Source of the DNA: Formicarius rufipectus
Taxonomy: Eukaryota > Chordata > Aves > Passeriformes > Formicariidae
Assembly: GCA_013399695.1 (NCBI GenBank)
Contig: VXAU01000755.1
Span: 723,972-787,971 of the forward strand
DNA length: 64,000 nucleotides
Reading direction: 5' to 3'
A program made the position numbers and the translations under genes. Below, piece after piece: positions 52,349 to 63,200 of this stretch (its first letter is position 1; every line of letters begins with the position of its first letter). The notes beneath the pieces are model-generated. The model saw nothing but the letters and a program-made list of their open reading frames with translations. It did no database searches and was not told the origin of the DNA.

Positions 52349-52367
52349 GCATGCTGGGTAATGTAGT
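52349..52367 (-). promoter_or_regulatory. ZNF143/Staf-type site
   Basis: The minus strand reads ACTACATTACCCAGCATGC, one or two bases from the ACTACAATTCCCAGCATGC module bound by ZNF143/THAP11 at promoters. Confidence 0.7.
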
Positions 52368-52399
52368 CCCGCCGCGGGAGCATTCCCGGCGGGAGTTCC

Positions 52400-52409
52400 G
52401 GGAATTCCC
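52400..52409. promoter_or_regulatory. kappaB-like palindrome GGGAATTCCC
   Basis: An exact ten-base palindrome fitting the NF-kappaB consensus, inside the promoter island. A ten-base match in GC-rich DNA can arise by chance. Confidence 0.35.
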
Positions 52410-52487
52410 CGTGGCCGTCCGGCCCGCTCGGCCCCTCAGAGGCCCGCCACAGCCCTCTGCCACGGGAGGGATGTGGGGGAACCTCCG

Positions 52488-53033
52488 TGTGAGAAACAGT
52501 CTCAGACCCAAAATGAGTTTTAGAATAAGAGCTTATTATATGGTGAAAGCAAACAGTGCGCTGGATGCGGCGGGAATCATTGCTCCCCAAACACTGCACA
52601 CCAAACAGATGCAGGTTGGGGGTTTATTCAGTTACTTCATACATATTCATTACATCATATACATATGCATTTTACAATGTGATGCTAAACAGTCTTCTAC
52701 ATATGTTTCTTAATTGTGTCAATTCTGTCCGCTGTAATTCACATGTTCCCTGATAAGGGCTCAGGGAAACTAACCAGTTTGGCCGTAATTCAAATATTTC
52801 CTTGATAGGGAAACAGAGAAACTACCCAGTTCTACCATAATTCACATCACCTTGATAAGGAAGAGAAACTAGACAGTTCTGCCATAACTCACATTGTTTT
52901 GATAAGCAAGAGAAACTAAACAGTTTTACCATAATTTACAGCACCTCTATAGTAACAACAGCTTATTCCTTTTGTGGGACTGCAATTACCCATTTGGCTT
53001 TCACTGACACGAATCATAATGACATATATCACA
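52488..53033 (-). mobile_element. Solo LTR, copy 1 (endogenous retrovirus-like)
   Basis: 546 bp starting TGTGAG and ending ATCACA on the plus strand, so TG...CA on either strand. The near-duplicate at 58.5 kb defines the boundaries. Flanks CTCCG and CTCCA suggest a 5-bp target duplication with one change. The order of poly(A)-like signal and terminus points to minus orientation. It contains five tandem units of 47-52 bp. No internal viral genes adjoin it. Confidence 0.75.
52732..52975 (-). repeat. Tandem units within solo LTR copy 1
   Basis: Units recur at 52732, 52783, 52835, 52882 and 52929, each like CCATAATTCACAT, then TTGATAAG and AGAGAAACTAAACAGTT. Spacings are 51, 52, 47 and 47. Confidence 0.75.
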
Positions 53034-53395
53034 CTCCATGTGTGGTGTATGGCTCTTTGGAAGTACTGGCGTTGGAAAAGCTGGAGCTCTGTGCTGAGGG
53101 AGGGCTGGATAAGGCTCCAGAGAGTAGCTTTTTAGGAGGGCATGGCATGGCATGGCAAGGGGGAATGACTTCCCACTGACAGGGAGTAGGTTTGGATGAG
53201 GTGTGAGGGTGGGCAAGCCCTGGCACAGATTCCCAGGAGAAGCTGTGGATGCTCCACTCCTGGAAGTGTCCAAGGCCAGACTGGATGGGGCTCTGAGAGA
53301 CTTGGGGTAGTGGAAGCTGTCACTGCCTGTGGCAGGAAGTGGAACTGAGTGGTCTTTGAGGTCCCCAGACCATCCTGTGATTCTAGGAATTCCAC
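53034..53395 (+). mobile_element. CR1 LINE 3' fragment abutting solo LTR copy 1
   Basis: GAGAAGCTGTGGATGCTCCA, GTCCAAGGCCAGACTGGATG and GGTCTTTGAGGTCCCCAGAC match the CR1 3' region in sense. The left edge is uncertain because of a short GGCAT repeat. Confidence 0.75.
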
Positions 53396-56300
53396 GGGGA
53401 ATTCCCATCTCTGACAGGGACTGCGGGCAGAGATCAGGGAATTGGTGAAAGCTGGACTAGAAGGACAGCTTTGCAGTTAGAGTTGTGGCTGTATTGGAGA
53501 AAAATGGGCATTTAAAGGTCAAAGGGGTGAGTGTTGGCAGGTAGGACTTTTGGCTGAGACACCAAAGCAAAAAGAGCTCTGGTCATGTGGAAATTTCATT
53601 CTCTGTGCCAAAATGCTTCCCCTTTCCCAGCGTATCCTTTTCCAGCTTCAAAGGTACTAAGAACTGATTGCTGATCTTACATCTGTGGTTTTCAGACCCC
53701 CAGATACATTATGAGTTTTGATATACACAGCATAAGAATTATCTGAATAGGTAACAAAACCATAAGGTTTTTGTGCTGGTTTAGAGTTAAACTGGCAGGA
53801 GAAATGAATCAAACTCAGAATGAGATTGCAAGTCAGAATAACAATTCAATAAAAGATCACAAAATACACTGAGACAGAAGGGAAATTTGTTTGTGCCACA
53901 AAAACAGATGTACAGCACAGCACGGCAGGGCACAAGCAGAATGGAGCTCACCAACCCCTGTGCTGAACACCACGTGGGCCACCTGAGTTCAAAGTAAGAA
54001 GAAAGGAAGAAACCTGCTGGTGAAGATGATGGTTGCAGTCCAGTGGCAGTCTCAGTCTGGTCGAGGCTCTGGTTCTCCTCTGGATCTGATGGGAGATCCC
54101 AGTCCCAAAACCCCAAGCTTATCTCTGCTTGGGCTCTGATGGGAACACCCAGTCCCTTCCCCAGGGTGGAGAGTTTCACAATGGGTGTTTTACTCTGTGC
54201 GGTGAACAGTGGCATATTTTTGGCATCCCTGATGGCCCATTAGCTGACTTGACCTCTCAGGTGGGTGTGAAGGCACTAGTGGCTCCCTGGAGGGGACTTA
54301 TCACACCGGAGTCATAGGTGTGAAGACAGGAAACCTTCCTTATTCCACAGAAGTTCCTAAACCCCAGCTTGTATCCTGAGGGGTCGGGAGTGCCCTGGGC
54401 AGCTGCTCCAAATGGGCCACTGTGAGCAGTTCATGAGAAAAATCATATAGAGGGTTTAGAATACACACCCACACAGTGACAAACTGATCCTGACTACTAT
54501 AACCAGGACAGTTTTGTAATTGGTTATCTTCAGGGTTGTTTTGACTGTTTGTTTTTAAGAGTAGGTTAAACAAAGTAAATCAGGTATTGGGGGGAAAGGT
54601 CAGTAGGGACACAAGAAACTAAATATCCAGTAAGGAAGATCATATAATTTTGTCCTCTTAGGCAGCAATCCAGCAGACTGTTGAAGCACTTAAGAGTTTG
54701 CTGGATCAGGATTCTACTAAATTAATGTGTGTGGATGCTACATAATGCGTGATGCATTTCTTTCTTCATTGTCTTCCAAACTCTGGCAGCAGAAACTACA
54801 ATTTGAGGAAAGAGGATGGGGCTTCTGTTCAGATGAAGTACCTGCCCTGGTCCTGCTCAGATACATCCTGTTGCTGAGCAACTGAATGTTGTTAAAATCA
54901 GTAACTTACTACACAGAGAATGTTCACTGTGTCAGGCAAGAGTTTCAAAAGCACTGGAAGAATGAAGATTGTTCTGTAGCATCTTTTCTTGCCAGATGTG
55001 AAAGTCTATGTCATGCCAAACCAGACCATCATCCCTGGGGATAAGTGGCAGGTCATACCTGGCTAGTTTTGACTTGATACCATGCACAGGTAACTTAAGT
55101 GAAGGACTGGCCTTCAGAAAAGCCCTGAAGGAAACTTGAATGCTTACTCCTGGCAGCTGGGATGTTTTTAGTGCTCTTTAACGCTGCTCTTTCATTGTCA
55201 AAACTACTAGTTAATTGACTTCTTTTAAACAACAGAAACGCGAATTTGTTTTGCAGAAGCCTCACCTTCCTTTCTGCTGCTAGTGCTCCAATTTACCGAC
55301 CCAGTAGGTTTGGCTTGTGCTATCAGTTGTAAATTTGCAGGAAACTGCTGTGTTCTTGCTCTTCTTCCCTGTTCTGAAACTCCCTCTTTCCTGACAGACA
55401 GGATCAAAGTGGTGAAAAGGGCCTCTGTGCTAGTTCTCACAGGTATTAAAGTCTTACTTTAAAACACTAATCTATGAAAACAGACTTGTCTGGTTTTGAA
55501 AGCCAGCTCTATGTTGTACAAAGTGCATTATTCAGTGTGGCAAAGGTCTTGTCATGTTTGGAATGTGAAGCTCCTGGTATGCACTTGCCATTGATACACA
55601 GCAGTGCTTAGCCCAGTTATATATGTGTAGAATATGTTATTCTGTAAATAACATACAGCATGTTGTTTTCTGGGAGGAGTGGGGTAAATAAGAGCAGGAA
55701 TAAACACTCTTAACTGCTTTTGCCTCCTTCCCATGACCAGCATAATAAAGGTAGGTGAGTCTATAAATTGAACAATAGACATCTTGTCTTACACATTTGG
55801 CTTTCAAAGAGCATCACTGCATAGTGAGATCACATGCATTCCAGAGTGACTGGATACTGTCACTTCCCTACTATTATATGCCACTTAGCAGGTACGGTAG
55901 GCAAACTAATTACTCTTTTTATCAGGCTTTGTGTTGTCACAGTCCAGGACTGGGGCACGGGCAGAATAAATAAGAAATTTGCTTAACGCTGTGGATAAAC
56001 AGCATTTACTAGGAAATAATGACATTGCACACACCAAGCCTGGTCCTACTCCTGAAAGCTTTGATGAGAGCAGGATCAAACTGAAGGTTCATCCAAATGT
56101 TCATTGCTGCTGGAGCAGATTTGGAAATATAACAAAAAGGTCACTGAAATAATATAGAGCCTGCATGAATAATAACAGAGCCTGCCTGTGAATATTTCTG
56201 ATTTTCATTATTACCTAATTATTTTGATGCTAGACCCAAATGTTTCCTGTGTCAATGACCCATTTTACTAGTGACATTTTAACTTATTAATGTGATCAGA

Positions 56301-57096
56301 GAAGTCAGCCCATGTCAAGGAATGAATTGTTACCTCGCATGCAGTATCTGATTTGAAACTTCAGAATCTAATTGTCAGATGAGTTAGTGAACAAAATACA
56401 TTTCTGTCGATTTCTTTTTGGGAAGTCGGTGTGTTATAGGTTCAGGTTCTAAAGGAATTTTTCTTTCCCCACCCTCACAATGAGGAGTGAATTGTCTTAG
56501 CTCAGGCCATTTGTCTCTAACAAAAGAACTAAGAGTATGGTGTTAAGGGTGGGGGAGAGGGGCACCCGGGTCTTTGAGAGTGGGGAGTCTGCAGGGAGAG
56601 ACGGCGGAGAGAGGAAAACCCCGGGAGTCTTGGGTTTCTTTCTCGCTTTTCCTGCTGTTTTTCCCTTTTCCCATACCTGGATTACNATATGGGTTGTTTC
56701 AACTAAGGTGGATTTTTTTGGACAACATCCAATCACCAGTACACCTGCATTTGAGGACTTATCCAGATGTTTAAGAATGAGAAGAACAGTTTCTTTACCT
56801 CTGGTCCTATTTTCCTCCCCTGTCCAATGAATACAGTAGAAGTCCCCATTGTGTGGAAATTTTATAATACAGTTTGACAGAAACAGCTGTGCTTACAGGA
56901 AAATTATTGTGTCAAGCAGTGATCCTTATTGGTTAAACTGAAAGCATGGTGGTATTGAGGGCAGCGCAGTGGGTGGTGTATCCTTTGACGGGCTACATTA
57001 CCAGGGTACCTCTGAGATACAAAGAAATCAGTGAAAGCCTGCCATTGTGCTCCTCTGACAGTGGCTCCGTCTGATAATCCTGTGCATTTTGTTCAG
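53396..57096 (+). other. GIN1: GIN1 intron 1 remainder
   Basis: Apart from the possible LTR at 53.8-54.3 kb and a single N at 56686, I see no exon or RNA gene. The noncoding first exon of GIN1 is upstream and could not be fixed. Confidence 0.5.
53772..54349 (-). mobile_element. Possible second LTR-type element
   Basis: On the minus strand it opens TGTGGAATAAGG and ends CCAGCACA, with a T-rich TTTTATTGAATTG stretch near the end. It resembles avian LTR sequence. No clear target duplication was found, so the limits are tentative. Confidence 0.35.
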
Positions 57097-57242
57097 GTTG
57101 GCAATGGTCCGTAGTGGAAAAAGTGGTGGGCTCCACCTGAAGCAGATTGCATACTACAAGCGAACAGGGGAGTATCATCCCACAACATTATCAAGTGAAA
57201 GAAGTGGAATCAGGAGAGCAGCCAAAAAATTTGTTTTCAAAG
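57097..57242 (+). CDS. GIN1: GIN1 first coding exon
   Basis: Seven 5' UTR bases, then residues 1-46: MVRSGKSGGLHLKQIAYYKR, TGEYHPTTLSSERSGIRRAA. Acceptor TTGTTCAG, donor AAAG|GTAAAA, phase 1. Confidence 0.94.
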
Positions 57243-60200
57243 GTAAAAATTTTCTCTTAGGTTACTCTGAAAATAGATACTTAAGTGAAGATTTGCTGAT
57301 AAGAAAAAAAAAGGTGGAGTCTTGCTCTGCAGCATTCTGTGTTTTAATTACATGTTCTCTGTGAAACAAATGCTGGTTAATGTATAACAGGATGTTTATA
57401 GAAATGGAAGGTTCATCTGCTTCAGTCCATTCCAGGAGGTATTTATATGTCTATCTAAGAGTCACACCTTTTCTACATACTGCAGAAATGTGTAGCCATT
57501 TCAATCCATAATTCAAAGGATTACAGAAAGGGAAATCCAGCTCTGCAGCTGCAGACAAGGAATGCTCTGCCTGTCTGGAGGGCACTGTGTATGGCTGGGC
57601 AGAAGTGCAAGGATGACTTTTCCATCCATCACTTAAGAGGCTCCATGCCCTTTCCAGCTTTATTGAGGCCTTGTGAGGAGATATGAGAGCCTTTGTAGCA
57701 TGCTGTGTTCTCTCAGTCCCATCAAACCTGACAGTTCTATGTAGAGGGAAGACAGGGAGGAGTAAAAGCTGTGACTTGCAGTGTCAGGTTGCTGGCAGGC
57801 ACACAACAACTTCTGAGACAGCGAAGTCTCAACACTCCAGCCTCCCCTTTCCACCCTTTTGTTTCAGTCAGGCTTCCTGCGGGATTGTTGTTTGCATTCT
57901 AACCTGCCCTTGTAACTCCTTGTGTCCACATTGATGAACATAGGTGAATTAATGCCTCTTTGGAGGAAATAATTAATGTATTTGTAAACAAAAAGCTACA
58001 TTCTCACTGAAGTGAAGTTATTGCAATCAATTCTGTTCTAAATCATGCCCAGGAGTTTAGTAAAGAAAATGAAAGACAAAGCACTTGCATATAATTTGAT
58101 GGTACTTTTTTCTTTCAGAAAATAAATTGTTCTATGTTGGAAAAGACAGAAAACAAACGCGCCTGGTAATTTTTTCAGATGAAGAGAAGGAAAAGGTCCT
58201 TGAGAAATGCCACAAAAATGCTGCTGGTGCTCATCATGGTATATCGAGGACACTGACTTTAGTGGAGTCTAATTACTACTGGACCTCTGTAACAAATGAT
58301 GTCAAGCAATGGGTATGGTCTCATAGCTACAGGATCATTTTTTATGTGGTCTTTTAGTTACAAACATTTTGTAGTCCTGTGGCTCTGATACAGCAAGTAC
58401 CTGGTCTGCTTCATCATGAGCTCACAGTCACACTACCCATAGTCCTCTTGACAATGCATGGTGTGAGAAACAGTCTCAGACCCAGAATGGGTTTTAGAAT
58501 AAAAGTTTATTATATGGTGAAAGCAAACAGCGCGCTGGATATGGAGGGAGTCCTTGCTCCCCAAAACCACATAGCAAACACAGAACAGATTGGGGTTTAT
58601 CCAGTTATTTCATACATATTAATTACATCGTATACATATACATTTTACAATGTGATGCTAAACAGTCTTCAATAGATGTTTCTTTATTGTGTCAGTTCCC
58701 TCCACTGTAATTCACATATTCCCTGATAAGGGCTCAGGGAAACTAAACAGTGGTACCATAATTCAAGTATTTCCATTATAGGGAAACAGAGAAACTAACT
58801 AGTTCTACCATTATTCACATTATTTCGTTAAACAAGAGAAACTAGGCAGTTCTACTATAATTTACAATGTTTTGGTAAAGAAGGGAAACTAAACAGTTTT
58901 ACCTTAACTTACAGGACCTCTGTAGTAACAACAATTTGTTCCCTTTATGGGGCTGCAATTACCCATTTGGCTTTCACTGACACGAATCATAATGACATTT
59001 ATCACAATGGTGTTTCCTTTTTAGTCTTTTACTACTGACCACGAGGCTTTCACAGTTCTGTACGAGGCGGTGGGGAGACACAATGGCTTTCCGCCGGCAA
59101 GACAGATCCCTCGGAGGGCGGTTTCTCTCTCCAGGCATACCTGGAGATACCTGGCATACTTTTGTTAGGATGCAATGCCCCATCCCCAGGGTTTGTGGCT
59201 GGAGGAGCTGCTAAGAAGATGAGACCATGAAAATGGTGTCTCTGCCTTGCAATTAGTTGTGTTCAGGATAAATACTTAAACAAATCTCTGCTTGGGAAAG
59301 TTCCTTCTCCTTCACCCAAAGATACATGCACAGGATCCCCTGGAAGGGTTCGATCCTTCAGGGAACCATGTGCAAATGTCCTTTAAGGCCAATTTCCAAT
59401 TTGCTGTTGCTATCAGCTTGCAGCATCACCTGGGTACTTTGGGTTCATTGCCACTGTAACATGAACTGATAATGAGTCCGTGCTTCAACTCAGATTGGGT
59501 AACGGGACTCTGTCATGTAGATAAAGCTGATCCACGTTATGCAGGGAAGATTATGTATATGCCAGTGTTTTTCAGCTGCAGCACAAGTAGATGAACCAAG
59601 AGCGGAAGGGTTGGGACTTTCTCTCTATTCCAGCTGCTTCATGCTTCCTTTAGTATTGATAGAGGGAATGGATTTAAAAATTTGTACTGTGGACTTGAAA
59701 GAGCACAGTGCTTTCAGGATGGAGAGAGTTCAGCTATGAGTTCCCACATATGTCCTTCTCCTGGCCTTTACTGCTGTTTGGTTTTATGCGGGGGTTGAAA
59801 AATCTAAGGGTAAAAAATTGTAGGAGAGGTGATCAAATGAATTTGTTTTGCTTTGCCTGGCCCGACTAATTTGCAGAGCAGTCATGGAGATCTGTGATTC
59901 TGGTGGTTGTTTTAAATCTTCATCTTTGGTTTTTATTGATAATGTCTTCCCTGATGTTTTCTCTAGGTGTATGCTTGCCAGCACTGCCAAGTGGCAAAGA
60001 ACACGACAACCACTGTGCCCAAAATACATCCCATCAAAGCAGAGGACCCATGGACAGCAGTCACTATAGAGCTAGTGGGACCTTTTAATGTCACCAACAG
60101 AAGTCACAGATACATCATAATTATGACAGATTTGTTTACAAGATGGACTGTTATCTTACCACTGCATGACACTTCAGCAGCTGAAATTGCTAAGGCAATC

Positions 60201-63200
60201 ATAAATGTGTTTTTCTTATATGGACCACCTCAAAAAATGCCTATTGATCAAGGGAAGGAGCTTGTTTATCAGGTAAATATTTACATGGCTGGTTAATCTT
60301 TTTTTTCCCAAGAGAAAATAAATTTTCCTCTGTGTTAGATTTGAATTTAGACCATTCTTGAGAAAGACTTTATTGTTTTCTTTTCTTTAATTGAAAGATA
60401 AAAAATAGAAGCTAACACATAGAGAAAATGGCAAGCCAATTATTTACAATTGTAACATTATATATCATTCCCCAGGCCTTTATTCTTTGGAGAAAGAACA
60501 AAGAAAAATTATTTCCTGGCAGTCATAGTCAGGTTTTGTCACTCCCTTGAGCTGCGTAAGCTTTTACATTCCAGTGTGCTGTATTTCATTCATCCACATT
60601 GTCTGGCATAGCAGTAGCTAAGGGTGGTTTTGACATTGGCCTTCAGTGATTATGAAGAACTTATTACACTTTGATCCTCTTGAAGATGGTGAGATCATCA
60701 GGCTGTGATACAGAGGAAACTACAAATCGAGTTAAGTGGCAGAAATGTGGTTAGAAACCATCACTTACTGGCTCCTAAGCTACACTCACTCCCTTAGCTC
60801 GCTCTCAGGCCCGTGGAGTGTTTTGTGCTAATACATATGTAAGACTTTACTCAGTCACCATCATATCAACAAGAGGGGTGGAAAACAGTTTGTTTATTTG
60901 AAATGGGGTAAAGAAGAGGGGAAACATTTCACTAATTGTGTTCTTTTGCCTTTGAAGATAAATGAAGAACTGTTTGCACTGTTTGGAATGAAGCAAGTTG
61001 TGTTGTCTTATCCTCAGACAGATGATGTAAATGAAAGAATGTCCAAGACAATCAAAGCTTTCCTTAACAAGTACTGCATTGACCATCCAAATGATTGGGA
61101 TGAACATTTGTCTGCTATTGCCTATGCTTTCAATTTGACAAATTTGGTATGTGAAGGTTCTTCCTCCTTTGGCTGAAATCCCCCAAAAACTCTGCAAAGC
61201 TGTATGCTAAATCTGCTTGCTTTTGGTCCCCATTTAAATAGGAACCAGATCAGAACACCCCATATTTCCAAATGTTTAATCGTAACCCACATGTTGTTAA
61301 GCCAGTGAATATATGTATGGAAGGAGAATACAGTATGTTTGCGAAAATATTTGAAGCAACTAAAAACATCAGTCAAGCACTGGAAGAGGAGAAAACCTCA
61401 GATTGCCAGGTAAATGTTATGTACGCAAATTTTGCTAGTAGGAAGACTGAAGATAAAAAAGGTGGAAAGGCTTGAAGCACAAAGTATAACTGACCTTTTA
61501 AAACAATGTGGAGGTTTGTGGAGTGTTTTTTGTTTCCTTCCCCTGTGATCCCTGTATTTCAGTGTAACAAATCTCATCTATATTTGGAGGGAGTAACCTT
61601 AAAGTTTACTATTTCTGACTTAGAGGGCTGTGTATCTATGGAAGCTGAAAACTGTTGCCTATGGACTGTTTATTTATGAAGATGAAATCAGTTTCTTCAT
61701 ATGTCTTCAGCCCTTCAGGAGTCTGAACTATACACACCCAAAACAACTCAATGTTATGTTTATGCACTGTTAACCAGTGCTATGAAAATGCATGATTCCT
61801 TTTTGAAAAAGGAAAATGTAATTCATACCTGTCCTTTCTTCAGGTGGAGAAAAACACTTCAGATGGACAAAAAATCAGGAACAAAATCACAGTCAAAAGG
61901 AAGCCAAAACAATTAAATACCCTTCAACTTAAAGTTGGTCATGAAGTCCTCAGGCAGAGAAAAAACTGGTGGAAAGATGGTCGTTTCCAGTCGGAATGGG
62001 TTGGTCCTTGCATCATAGATTATATCACAGATAATGGCTGTGCAATATTAAGAGATGCCACAGGATCCAGGTTGAAAAGACCCATCAAAATGTCTCACCT
62101 CAAGCCGTATATTAGAGGATCCAGTGGAAAAGGTGTGTGTGTGTGTGTGCGCGCGCATGTTATTCTTTCGTAATTTTTATTTTTTTGTATGTAAAAAAGG
62201 TTGGTTTTTTGTTTTGTTTTCTTAACTTCTCTGCCATGTCTCGGTGTTAGACTATGAGAATGAACAAGTATCATTTGCTCACCAGTGGAAATTAAATCAA
62301 TGCTGCATAATAATGCAATAACTAGTTTTCAGAAGGGAGAACAGTGAGTCTGAGTGACATCAAACCTATGCAGAGCATGGAACAGAGCTAATGAATCATG
62401 TCTGAATTCTTTTTTAAAATAGCCTTTATTAAAGTTGCTTCTAAACTCTGGTCTGGCTCCATTCATCCTGGCTGGTAAAAACATGCTAGAAGTATCAGCA
62501 GGCTGAACTGTTTTGAAGGAGCATTTTCTGATTCTGTTTCTCTTTTGGCCTAGACAGAATTGATACTTTTTTTGTTTTGTTTTGGTTTGGTTTTGTCTCT
62601 TTTTTGTTGTTTTTGTTTTGTTTTGGGATTTTTGTTTTTGTTTAGCCTGACTAGTGCAGGTGTTTGGACTTTTTTTCTTTTTCTTTGAACATCAGAGCCC
62701 TCTCTAAGCCTTAAAATAGAAAGCCTACATCAGAGAACTGACTTTTGAGTGGTTCATTTTAAATTGTTCTACTCAAGATGTAAACATGTTTCTCTTACCA
62801 GAGCAAATAAAGCTGTCATACTCTGTAGTGGGAGAGCTAGACATCCCCAGAGATTTGGGTAAGCAGCTCCCACTCTTGGTGTTAGACATTCAGCATGTCC
62901 TTTTGCAGGGCTGCCCATGTTAATCAAACAGTGGCAGCTGTTTCTTTTCTGTTCATGCTGCCTTTGAGACACCACTAGCATTTGGAGGAAAATAAGTACT
63001 CAGTGTTCAGAAGACTCCTGTCACAGAACAAGCTGCTTTTCACATCAGGGCTCTTGAGAAACAGAACAGTTTTCACCCTGTCGGTTAAGCTTTGGTTCTT
63101 GAAAATACATGACCTACATTGAAATGCTTCTGTTCTTCCATCACCTCTTAAAGCTGAGGGATTTGAAAAGCTGAAACTAATTCTGGAATTTGATATAGAA

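Larger units (their letters stand above)
51760..52480. promoter_or_regulatory. CpG-island bidirectional promoter of PPIP5K2 and GIN1
   Basis: A sharp switch to GC- and CpG-rich sequence between the divergent genes, the only such island in the window. It contains an NRF1 palindrome, a ZNF143-type element and a kappaB-like palindrome, but no convincing TATA box, as expected for a broad housekeeping promoter. An 81-base gap lies in the middle. Start sites cannot be placed. Confidence 0.85.

Noticed and set aside
51730..52713. Open frames of about 290 codons on both strands across the CpG island
   Set aside because: They run through the run of N, are Arg/Gly/Pro-rich as expected from stop-poor GC-rich DNA, and one continues into the solo LTR.
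53787..54215. 142-codon minus-strand frame
   Set aside because: Lies inside the LTR-like block; LTRs often have chance open frames. No homology recognised.
58379..58675. 98-codon frame similar to a frame at 52.5 kb
   Set aside because: The similarity is simply the shared solo LTR read in the same frame. It does not show coding conservation.
57104..62132. Reading GIN1 as part of an endogenous retrovirus
   Set aside because: The integrase domains are split by six GT-AG introns with no gag, protease, RT or env, and LTR copies nearby are antisense and unrelated in position. It is a host gene.
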